From an uncultured Clostridia bacterium (GTDB lineage Bacteria > Bacillota > Clostridia > Oscillospirales > Ruminococcaceae), in NCBI GenBank assembly GCA_947632425.1, contig CANRPG010000121.1, positions 1-6,347 of the forward strand: a stretch of DNA of 6,347 bases, given 5' to 3'. A program made the position numbers and the translations under genes. Position 1 is the first letter of the stretch. Each line of letters begins with the position of its first letter. Positions 1 through 5,352 of the stretch are shown here, one piece after another. The notes under the pieces were generated by a model that was not told the DNA's origin, ran no database searches, and worked only from the letters and a program-made list of their open reading frames with translations.

Positions 1-45
1 CGTGAGCCAACGCTGTTCTACTTCGATTTGTTACCTTTTTGAAAA

Positions 46-71
46 CTATTGCAACTTGCTATTGCAATTTG
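46..71. repeat. Two tandem 13-bp repeats
   Basis: CTATTGCAACTTG (46-58) is followed directly by CTATTGCAATTTG (59-71), with one mismatch, and the next base continues the pattern. They lie in the untranslated leader of the predicted leftward transcript. They could be a regulator half-site array or simple slippage in AT-rich DNA; no function can be assigned. Confidence 0.5.
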
Positions 72-108
72 CGAAAATATTGTGTATAACAGTTTTTTGT
101 ATATACAT

Positions 109-126
109 AGTTAGCATATGCTAACT
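109..126. promoter_or_regulatory. 18-bp perfect palindrome, probable operator
   Basis: AGTTAGCATATGCTAACT reads the same on both strands. It begins one base past the predicted start site (about 127) of the leftward promoter at 134-162, so a dimeric repressor bound here would block that promoter. The regulator cannot be named from the sequence. Dyads of this size suit MarR, TetR or DtxR-type proteins, but that is inference. It lies about 84 bases upstream of the -35 of the rightward promoter and is less likely to control that one. Confidence 0.6.
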
Positions 127-133
127 CAATAAT

Positions 134-162
134 ATTATATACTGTTTTCTGCGAAATGTCAA
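134..162 (-). promoter_or_regulatory. Consensus sigma-A promoter firing leftward
   Basis: On the minus strand a TTGACA -35 (162-157) is followed by exactly 17 bases and a TATAAT -10 (139-134). Both hexamers match the housekeeping consensus fully. The predicted start is near 127, so transcription runs out of the left edge of the window after a leader of at least about 127 bases. The gene it drives is not in the window. Confidence 0.75.
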
Positions 163-209
163 TACAATTGTAAAATTTTTTCTTCAAGACAAAAATACCT
201 TTCTGCCTA

Positions 210-238
210 TTGAAATTTTTGCTGTATTATTGTATAAT
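210..238 (+). promoter_or_regulatory. Sigma-A promoter for the CBM2/GH5 cluster
   Basis: TTGAAA (-35, 210-215), a 17-base spacer and TATAAT (-10, 233-238) give a near-consensus promoter. Its predicted start is near 245, leaving a leader of about 45 bases before the ATG at 290. This also rules out an upstream translation start near 230 for the first gene, because that start would lie upstream of the transcript. Confidence 0.75.
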
Positions 239-275
239 AATTATGTATGTTTGATATTGCGTACCCGTTTTTATG

Positions 276-283
276 AAAGGAAA
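276..283 (+). promoter_or_regulatory. Ribosome binding site deciding the gene 1 start
   Basis: AAAGGAAA lies 6 bases before the ATG at 290 and is the only Shine-Dalgarno-like sequence near the possible starts. It supports the start at 290 over in-frame upstream alternatives. Confidence 0.6.
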
Positions 284-289
284 GTTGTT

Positions 290-1171
290 ATGTCCGACAA
301 AGAGAGTATTCAAAATAATATAGATGATAAGGAAAACCCAAAGAAAGAGGCTGCCAAAAAGCCCCTTTCCGATGAGGTAAAGCAGCGTATAGCAGGGCTT
401 TTGGTCATAGGCGTTATTACCGTGGGGCTGTGTGCTATGGGTATAGTCGGCAGATTCAGCGGCGACAGCATACCCACGGCAAGCGTATCTTCCTCGGTAT
501 CAGAAAGTTCGGCGGCTGAAAATTCAAGCTCTGTGGCTGACGGCGAAAGCTCTTCTTCTGGAAATTCTGTAGATGAAAATTCGCAGGAAGATGAAAGCTC
601 TGATACAACTACTACAGATGACGAAAGCACTGCCGCTGCCGGCGAAAGTTCTCAGCAGGAAACATCTGACAGCCAAAGCGGCGATACCCCTGCCGACAGT
701 GAGCAGCCAAAGACGGAGGAAAGCTCGCAGGCTGACAAGCCTCAGACAGCAAAGCCGTCAAAGACAGAACCTGCGAAAACCGACCCACCCAAGACAGATC
801 CGCCGAAAACCGACCCTCCGAAAACAGATCCGCCAAAGACTGACCCTCCTGCGCCAAGCGGAGGACTTTCGGTAAGCTGTTCGGTCAACAACTCATGGAT
901 GGATGGCAATAACTATTGTATGGGTATTGATATTACTATAAATAATGGTACTTCGTCTGAAATAAATGGCTGGACAGTAAGCATGACAGTTCCGTCGGGT
1001 ACTGAAATATCTGGTGCCGGCTGGTGCGGTATTTTTTCTGTAAACGGAAATACTATAACTATAACAAATGAAAGTTACAACGGTGTTATTCCCGCAGGCG
1101 GTCATGTCACCGGCATAGGAATGAATATTAAAAGCCCGAGTGAATTTACGCCTACGGCAAGTGTAAGTTGA
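290..1171 (+). CDS. Membrane-anchored CBM2-like cellulose-binding protein, no catalytic domain
   Basis: The protein has 293 residues. A charged cytoplasmic tail (1-33, Lys/Glu-rich) is followed by one hydrophobic segment (about 34-53). No signal-peptidase site is obvious, so this looks like an uncleaved type II anchor. Next come a Ser/Thr/Glu/Asp-rich stalk (about 57-145), a Lys/Pro-rich stretch with five KTDPP repeats (163-187), and a C-terminal beta-sandwich-like domain (191-293). That domain resembles family 2 carbohydrate-binding modules: tryptophans at 203, 228 and 245, an 'INGWTVSM' strand, and 'YNGVIPAGG' near the end. The Trp positions match the CBM2-like domain of the next gene. Seen: the architecture and absence of an enzyme domain. 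Known: CBM2 modules usually bind cellulose or xylan through surface tryptophans. Inferred: it displays a polysaccharide-binding module on a stalk outside the cell. It is the first gene of an apparent operon, with its stop 19 bases before the next ATG. Confidence 0.8.
   Translation: MSDKESIQNNIDDKENPKKEAAKKPLSDEVKQRIAGLLVIGVITVGLCAMGIVGRFSGDSIPTASVSSSVSESSAAENSSSVADGESSSSGNSVDENSQEDESSDTTTTDDESTAAAGESSQQETSDSQSGDTPADSEQPKTEESSQADKPQTAKPSKTEPAKTDPPKTDPPKTDPPKTDPPKTDPPAPSGGLSVSCSVNNSWMDGNNYCMGIDITINNGTSSEINGWTVSMTVPSGTEISGAGWCGIFSVNGNTITITNESYNGVIPAGGHVTGIGMNIKSPSEFTPTASVS
776..850 (+). repeat. Five KTDPP codon repeats in the gene 1 stalk
   Basis: Five consecutive 15-base units encode KTDPP (residues 163-187), preceded by a related KTEPA unit. 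Synonymous positions differ between units (AAA/AAG, ACC/ACA/ACT, GAC/GAT, several Pro codons) while the peptide is unchanged. That suggests an older array kept for its protein property, probably a stiff extended spacer before the CBM2-like domain. Confidence 0.85.
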
Positions 1172-1190
1172 GCGGCAGGAGAGTGAACAT

Positions 1191-3233
1191 ATGAAAAAAT
1201 TTATGGAATGGTTCGACAAGACGTTCAACAAGGACAAAATGTCGGAAAAGCAGTATATTCAGGTAAAAACAGGCATATCTATACTTATAGTGCTTGCGCT
1301 TGCGATGCTTGCGGTGGTAAGCGTTTTTACGTATAATGAGGTGAGAAAGCCTGCAAAGAATATCTATGATGTAATGAGTGATACATCCGACAGTTCTGAC
1401 ACGGCTTCTTCGGGATCGGCAAGCGCGCCTCACGTAAGCAGTTCAAGCGGTGAGATCGGTGAAGGCAGCAATATAGGCGAAATTAGTGAAAACAGTGAAG
1501 ATAATGAAGGCGGCGACAGTTCACAGACTGACACAGCGAAGGGCATTTCGGTAACTTATAATGTATCTAACACGTGGGAAAACGCCGGCAAGACCTGCTA
1601 TCAGGTGGATATGAGCATTAAAAACAACACCGCCGAGACCCTGCCTGACTGGAAACTTACCCTTGACGTTACCGAGGGCGACACCGTTGACGGCTGGAAC
1701 GGCACTTTCAGCATAGACGGCGCAAAACTTACCGTTGCACCTGCCGAGCATAACAGAGAGATATACGCAGGCGGAAGTGTTTCCGTAGGGTTTATACTTA
1801 CCACATCGGGCAGTTTTAATGCGGATAGTATCAAGGTAAACGACGGCGATACCACAGTTGTTGAGGGCGCTGTTTCGGGCGATAATAATCAGCAGCAGGG
1901 CGGCAATAATAACAGCAATAATGGCAATAATAACAATAACAACGGTAATAACGGCAATAACAGTCAGCCTTCAGTAGATGTAAGCGAGCTTTTGGAGCGC
2001 AGTGAGGACGCAGTTCAGGGCGACGACTGGCTTTCTGTAAAAGGCAACAAGATAGTCGACAAGGACGGCAAGGAAGTCTGGATAACAGGTGTAAACTGGT
2101 TCGGCTATAACACCGGCACAAACATTTTTGACGGTCTTTGGGGAAGCGAGCTTGTTTCTTCTGTAACTGCTATAGCAGACCACGGCTTCAATCTGGTAAG
2201 AATACCTTTCTCGGCTGAGCTTATAAACCAGTGGGCGGCAGGTGAGTACCCACAGGCAAACTACAATCAGGCGTATAACTCAGACCTTAACTCAATGAAC
2301 AGCCTTGAAATATTTGACTATGTGCTGAAGCTTTTCGAGGCAAACGGCATGAAAGTCATGATAGACATACACTGCGCAAAGACTGATGCCTCGGGGCACA
2401 ACGTTAATTTGTGGTACAACGGAAGTATTACTACAGAGGACTATTACAAGGCTCTTGAATGGATGGCAGACCGCTACAAGAATAACGACACCATAGTTGC
2501 ATACGACCTTAAAAACGAGCCTCACGGCAAGCCTTACGAGGGCGAGAACGCCGCGAAGTGGGATAACTCAAAAGATGCAAACAACTGGAAGTATGTTGCT
2601 GAAACGGCTGCTTCGAGAATACTTGCGAAGAACCCCAACGTTCTTATAATGGTAGAGGGCATAGAGATATACCCCATAGATACCGCAAAAAACGGCGATT
2701 TTCACTCTACCGATGAAAAGGACTATTACTTCAACTGGTGGGGCGGCAACCTGCGCGGCGTAAAGAAAGACCCTATCGATCTTGGCAAATATCAGAACAA
2801 GCTGGTTTATTCGCCGCACGACTACGGCCCTACGGTATATCAGCAGCCGTGGTTTGAGGGTGACTATGACTTTGACAGCCTTATGAAAGACTGCTGGCAG
2901 GACAACTGGTTCTACATATACAAGCAGAATATTGCGCCGCTGCTTATAGGTGAGTGGGGCGGCTTTATGACAGAGCCCAACATTACGTGGATGACCTATA
3001 TGCGGCAGCTTATCAAGGAAAATCATCTGCACCATACATTCTGGTGCTTTAATGCAAATTCGGGCGATACCGGCGGACTTGTGCTGGACGACTTCACAAC
3101 GTGGGACGAGGAAAAATATGCATTCGTAAAAGAAGTTCTGTGGCAGCAGGGCGGCAAATTCGTAGGGCTCGATCACGCCATACCGCTGGGCAAAAACGGC
3201 ATTACATTAAGCGAGGCAAAAAGCCTTAGCTGA
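1191..3233 (+). CDS. Membrane-anchored GH5 endoglucanase (cellulase) with CBM2-like module
   Basis: The protein has 680 residues. A basic N-terminal tail precedes one hydrophobic anchor (about 28-47), then a Ser/Asp-rich stalk (about 63-115), a CBM2-like module (about 118-217; Trp 129, 154, 169), an Asn-rich linker (about 231-259) and a GH5 catalytic domain (about 278-665). GH5 signatures are present: Arg337 in NLVRIPF, His394 in MIDIH, the acid/base Glu443 in DLKNEP, His543/Tyr545 in SPHDYG, the nucleophile Glu588 in LIGEWGG, and Trp618 in HTFWCFN. The overall pattern resembles GH5 subfamily 1. The family hydrolyses internal beta-1,4-glucosidic bonds with retention; cellulose is the likeliest substrate, though other beta-glucans are possible. 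All catalytic residues are present, so it should be active. There is no dockerin or SLH domain, so it appears held on the cell by its own membrane segment and not by a cellulosome. AGGAG at 1177-1181 lies 9 bases before the ATG, within the 19-base gap after gene 1. Confidence 0.92.
   Translation: MKKFMEWFDKTFNKDKMSEKQYIQVKTGISILIVLALAMLAVVSVFTYNEVRKPAKNIYDVMSDTSDSSDTASSGSASAPHVSSSSGEIGEGSNIGEISENSEDNEGGDSSQTDTAKGISVTYNVSNTWENAGKTCYQVDMSIKNNTAETLPDWKLTLDVTEGDTVDGWNGTFSIDGAKLTVAPAEHNREIYAGGSVSVGFILTTSGSFNADSIKVNDGDTTVVEGAVSGDNNQQQGGNNNSNNGNNNNNNGNNGNNSQPSVDVSELLERSEDAVQGDDWLSVKGNKIVDKDGKEVWITGVNWFGYNTGTNIFDGLWGSELVSSVTAIADHGFNLVRIPFSAELINQWAAGEYPQANYNQAYNSDLNSMNSLEIFDYVLKLFEANGMKVMIDIHCAKTDASGHNVNLWYNGSITTEDYYKALEWMADRYKNNDTIVAYDLKNEPHGKPYEGENAAKWDNSKDANNWKYVAETAASRILAKNPNVLIMVEGIEIYPIDTAKNGDFHSTDEKDYYFNWWGGNLRGVKKDPIDLGKYQNKLVYSPHDYGPTVYQQPWFEGDYDFDSLMKDCWQDNWFYIYKQNIAPLLIGEWGGFMTEPNITWMTYMRQLIKENHLHHTFWCFNANSGDTGGLVLDDFTTWDEEKYAFVKEVLWQQGGKFVGLDHAIPLGKNGITLSEAKSLS
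1881..1967 (+). repeat. Asn-rich linker region in the GH5 gene
   Basis: A run of AAT/AAC and GGC/GGT codons gives a low-complexity Asn/Gly/Gln linker (residues about 231-259) between the CBM2-like and GH5 domains. It is probably a flexible spacer. The near-repetitive AATAAC units are prone to length change between strains. Confidence 0.8.
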
Positions 3234-3245
3234 TACATAAAAAGC

Positions 3246-3252
3246 AAAGGAG
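3246..3252 (+). promoter_or_regulatory. Ribosome binding site deciding the SDR start
   Basis: AAAGGAG lies 10 bases before the ATG at 3263, a normal spacing. An in-frame GTG at 3254 would be only 1 base from it and could not be used efficiently. The start is therefore placed at 3263. Confidence 0.7.
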
Positions 3253-3262
3253 CGTGCGCATT

Positions 3263-4042
3263 ATGAGAAGAGCGATCAGCGGCGAAACAGCCGTTATTAC
3301 GGGGGCAAGTTCGGGTATAGGCAGGCAGATAGCGCTTATACTCGACAGCATGGGATATGAAACAGTGCTTGTCGCGCGGAGAGAAAACAGGCTTTTGGAG
3401 CTTAAACAGCGCATGAAAAACCCCTCGCGGATATTTTGCGCCGACGTAAGTAAAGAAAGCGACTGCCAACGCCTTTTTGAAGAAGTAAAGGGCGATAATG
3501 TTCAGATACTTGTAAACTGTGCAGGCTTTGGCGCGGCAGGATATTTTGAGGAGATACCCCTCGAAAAAGAGCTTGCCATGATAGACACCAACGTGAAGGC
3601 AGTGCACATACTGACGAAGCTGTTTTTGCAGAAGTTCATCGAAAACGACAGCGGATATATACTAAACGTTGCATCATCGGCAGGGCTTATGCCGGGTGGG
3701 CCGCTCATGGCGACATACTATGCAACGAAAGCGTATGTTGTAAGCCTTACAAACGCGATAGCCGCCGAGCTTGAAGATATGTGCAGCAACGTTTATATAG
3801 GCGCGCTTTGCCCCGGCCCTGTAGATACGGAGTTCAACGAGGTGGCGCAGGTGAACTTCGCTATGAAAGGCATATCGCCCAAATTCTGTGCGCAGTATGC
3901 GGTAATGGAGATGTTCAACCGCAAGGTGATGATCATACCCGAAACGAAAATGAAAGCCGCCGCGCTGGCACAAAGGCTGGTGCCCAAAAGCGTAACGCTG
4001 GGCGTTGCGGCAAGATACCAAAGCAAAAAGCTGGAAAACTGA
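3263..4042 (+). CDS. Short-chain dehydrogenase/reductase (SDR), YqjQ/DltE-like
   Basis: The 259-residue protein is the usual length for a classical SDR. The Rossmann cofactor motif TGASSGIG is at 13-20, the NNAG-type motif appears as NCAG (85-88), the catalytic serine is in NVASSAG (Ser138 or 139), and the YxxxK pair is Tyr152/Lys156. CPGPVDTEF follows, as in the SDR branch containing B. subtilis YqjQ and DltE. It should be a cytoplasmic NAD(P)-dependent oxidoreductase acting on a carbonyl/alcohol pair; the substrate cannot be read from the sequence. An acidic Asp is not obvious at the end of the second strand, and the segment VARRENRLLEL has Arg residues there, which favours NADP(H). The gene follows the GH5 gene by 29 bases with no terminator between, so it is probably the third gene of the operon. 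No functional link to cellulose breakdown is evident. Confidence 0.9.
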   Translation: MRRAISGETAVITGASSGIGRQIALILDSMGYETVLVARRENRLLELKQRMKNPSRIFCADVSKESDCQRLFEEVKGDNVQILVNCAGFGAAGYFEEIPLEKELAMIDTNVKAVHILTKLFLQKFIENDSGYILNVASSAGLMPGGPLMATYYATKAYVVSLTNAIAAELEDMCSNVYIGALCPGPVDTEFNEVAQVNFAMKGISPKFCAQYAVMEMFNRKVMIIPETKMKAAALAQRLVPKSVTLGVAARYQSKKLEN

Positions 4043-4053
4043 CAGCATAAAAA

Positions 4054-4081
4054 AGCCCCCGGACATCTAAGTCCGAGGGCT
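4054..4081. terminator. Bidirectional intrinsic terminator between convergent genes
   Basis: The arms 4054-4064 and 4071-4081 pair over 11 positions with one C/A mismatch, around a 6-base loop (ATCTAA). On the minus strand the GC-rich stem is followed by a T tract (complement of the A run at 4049-4054), making a good terminator for the lipoprotein gene. On the plus strand the stem is followed by TGAAATTTTG, a weaker T tract ending the SDR transcript. Confidence 0.8.
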
Positions 4082-4097
4082 GAAATTTTGCTTTGAA

Positions 4098-4976
4098 TTA
4101 TTCTTCGGGGGTAGCAACAGGATAAGTTGCAAGATCTATAAGCTCGATGCTTGTGTCAACCGGCTGAACAAACTCAGGCTCGCTGCCCTCGTCCCACCAT
4201 TCGACCTTAACGTTGGAGATCTTGACATTCTTGTTGTCGTAAACCTTAGAGCCGTCCTCGGCATCGGAAACAGTCATTCCCTCGTCAGCGGCAAGACCAT
4301 AAATGTCTACGCAGAATACGTTGGTCGAGAATGCCTCGGCAGAAGGATCTTCAAACTCTTTTTCTGTAACTTCACCGTTAGAGATAGCCTTGTTGTAGTT
4401 GGGGTTTGCAGAAGAAACGATCTCCTTGTCGATATAAACGGTGTAAGTGCCGTCGCCCTTTATGTGAGCCGCGCCAACGTTGGCATCGTTTATATTCCAG
4501 CAGCCGTAAGCCCATGCGCTGTCGGTGAACATCAGGAACGCATCATAGGTCTTTTCCTGATCGGCAATGCCCTCGATATCGAATGTAACAGCCAGACCGC
4601 CGTCAAATTCTATTTCATCGGGGTCAAAAGGCTTGTCGTTCTGAGTGCCAGCGCCATACGTGTTAAAGAGCTCGAGACGGAAACAGCCGTTCGGATACTC
4701 GATAGCCCCCTGTATCAGCTTGCTTTCGTCAAATTCGGAGAAAGTAGCGGTCTCAGCGGCAGCCGCACTGCTGTCATCGGCAGCGGAAGATTCCTCAGCG
4801 GTAGTGGTCTCCTCGGGTTTGCTTTCCTCGGGAGCGGTAGTGGTCTCAGCAACGCTTTCAGCAGGAGCAGAAGTTGTATCGGCAGCCGAAGAAGTGTCAT
4901 CGTCGCCGCAGGATGCGAGCATAGAAACAGACATAGTCATTGCAAGAGCAATGGCAGCTAACTTTTTCATTTTCAT
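4098..4976 (-). CDS. Secreted lipoprotein of unknown function with DGTYTV-type beta motifs
   Basis: The protein has 292 residues. The N-terminus is a lipoprotein signal peptide: Lys-rich start, hydrophobic core and the lipobox LASC with lipidated Cys23. A Ser/Thr/Glu/Ala-rich tether (about 24-75) leads to a probable beta-sandwich ectodomain (about 78-285). Motifs in order are GCFRLELFNTYGAGT (97-111), VTFDIEGI (130-137), DGTYTV (175-180), VFCVDIYGL (220-228) and VKISNVKVEWW (251-261). The same motif set occurs in gene 5 in a different order. No catalytic signature was recognised. Ectodomains of this style occur in surface proteins of fibre-degrading Ruminococcus, so polysaccharide or substrate binding is possible, but that is inference. 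It is not an ABC-transporter binding protein by any motif seen, and no transporter genes are adjacent. The ATG at 4976 has an excellent AAAGGAGGT 8 bases upstream. It is monocistronic, with its own promoter and terminator. Confidence 0.82.
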   Translation of the reverse strand: MKMKKLAAIALAMTMSVSMLASCGDDDTSSAADTTSAPAESVAETTTAPEESKPEETTTAEESSAADDSSAAAAETATFSEFDESKLIQGAIEYPNGCFRLELFNTYGAGTQNDKPFDPDEIEFDGGLAVTFDIEGIADQEKTYDAFLMFTDSAWAYGCWNINDANVGAAHIKGDGTYTVYIDKEIVSSANPNYNKAISNGEVTEKEFEDPSAEAFSTNVFCVDIYGLAADEGMTVSDAEDGSKVYDNKNVKISNVKVEWWDEGSEPEFVQPVDTSIELIDLATYPVATPEE

Positions 4977-4984
4977 TTTGGATT

Positions 4985-4993
4985 ACCTCCTTT
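4985..4993 (-). promoter_or_regulatory. Near-perfect ribosome binding site of the lipoprotein gene
   Basis: AAAGGAGGT on the minus strand lies 8 bases from the ATG at 4976. It is the strongest Shine-Dalgarno in the window and fixes the start ahead of the second in-frame ATG two codons later. Confidence 0.8.
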
Positions 4994-5010
4994 AAAATAT
5001 TTGTACTTAT

Positions 5011-5039
5011 ATTGTAACCTATTATTTTCATATTTTCAA
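5011..5039 (-). promoter_or_regulatory. Sigma-A promoter of the lipoprotein gene
   Basis: On the minus strand, TTGAAA (5039-5034), a 17-base spacer and TACAAT (5016-5011) form a near-consensus promoter. The predicted start is near 5004, giving a short leader of roughly 28 bases before the ATG at 4976. Confidence 0.75.
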
Positions 5040-5047
5040 TTTGCGTT

Positions 5048-5059
5048 TTGCACAAAATT
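5048..5059 (-). promoter_or_regulatory. 12-base element upstream of the gene 4 promoter
   Basis: Read toward gene 4 (minus strand) this is AATTTTGTGCAA, ending 8 bases before the -35. An identical 12-mer lies at 5232-5243, read toward gene 5, so the pair forms an inverted repeat across the divergent region. A shared activator site is possible but unproven. Confidence 0.4.
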
Positions 5060-5231
5060 GAAAAGCTGCTTTCACCATTATTGACGTATTCAAACAAAAT
5101 AAGCATAATGCGATTTAATATTTTTATATGTTTACCTAATTTAACGATAATATTCTTTTTGACTGCCGCGCGCTTTGCGAAAACGTTTAAGAATATTAAC
5201 TTTCAGAGAAAATATGAAACACTGCGCAATA
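5060..5231. other. Central AT-rich part of the divergent intergenic region
   Basis: These 172 bases lie within the 376-base gap between the two divergent starts (4977-5352). Short open frames exist but lack a ribosome binding site and have AT-driven composition. No convincing RNA structure, riboswitch or gene was found between the two copies of the 12-base element. Confidence 0.5.
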
Positions 5232-5243
5232 AATTTTGTGCAA
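5232..5243 (+). promoter_or_regulatory. 12-base element upstream of the gene 5 promoter
   Basis: AATTTTGTGCAA read toward gene 5 lies 41 bases upstream of its -35. It is the exact inverted copy of the element at 5048-5059, which has the same orientation relative to gene 4. Confidence 0.4.
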
Positions 5244-5284
5244 TATAGCTAAAAAACAATGTTTAAAATTATGTACAATGTGCC

Positions 5285-5313
5285 TTGAAAATATGCATTT
5301 TTTCGTGTAAAAT
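5285..5313 (+). promoter_or_regulatory. Sigma-A promoter of the sorted surface protein gene
   Basis: TTGAAA (5285-5290), a 17-base spacer and TAAAAT (5308-5313) form a good promoter with a predicted start near 5320. The first 11 bases, TTGAAAATATG, are identical to the -35 block of the divergent gene 4 promoter. The leader to the ATG at 5353 is about 33 bases. Confidence 0.7.
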
Positions 5314-5335
5314 ATTATTATAAAATTTATTTTGG

Positions 5336-5342
5336 AAAGGAA
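5336..5342 (+). promoter_or_regulatory. Ribosome binding site deciding the gene 5 start
   Basis: AAAGGAA lies 10 bases before the ATG at 5353. An in-frame TTG at 5332 sits upstream of this site and is excluded, so the mature start is Met-Lys-Met-Arg-Lys, a typical signal-peptide beginning. Confidence 0.65.
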
Positions 5343-5352
5343 TGTTTTTATC

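Noticed and set aside
1..42. Possible C-terminal tail of a plus-strand gene (13 codons ending at TGA 40-42)
   Set aside because: It is too short to judge, and the strong leftward promoter at 134-162 suggests a minus-strand gene to the left instead.
230..289. Upstream extension of gene 1 to a start near 230
   Set aside because: The stretch overlaps the -10 box and predicted transcription start, has no ribosome binding site, and translates to an AT-driven sequence. The ATG at 290 has a good site.
573..875. Alternative-frame open reading frame inside gene 1, rich in Arg/Gln/Lys
   Set aside because: It is a shadow of the repetitive stalk-coding region, without its own ribosome binding site.
2568..3176. 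Long open frame of 202 codons antisense to the GH5 domain
   Set aside because: The opposite strand encodes an unmistakable GH5 catalytic domain. The antisense frame has no ribosome binding site or recognisable domain.
3173..3607. Antisense open frame spanning the GH5/SDR junction
   Set aside because: It overlaps two well-supported genes and their intergenic signal, and the product resembles no family.
4054..4081. GC-rich hairpin as a REP-type repeat or mobile element end
   Set aside because: Its position between convergent genes and the flanking A/T tracts are fully explained by a bidirectional terminator.
4464..4961. Plus-strand open frame across the lipoprotein gene
   Set aside because: The minus strand shows a lipobox, strong ribosome binding site, promoter and terminator. 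The plus frame is a shadow of the Ser/Ala-rich tether.
5048..5248. Small plus-strand open frame in the divergent intergenic region
   Set aside because: No Shine-Dalgarno sequence, AT-driven amino acid content, and overlap with both 12-base regulatory elements.
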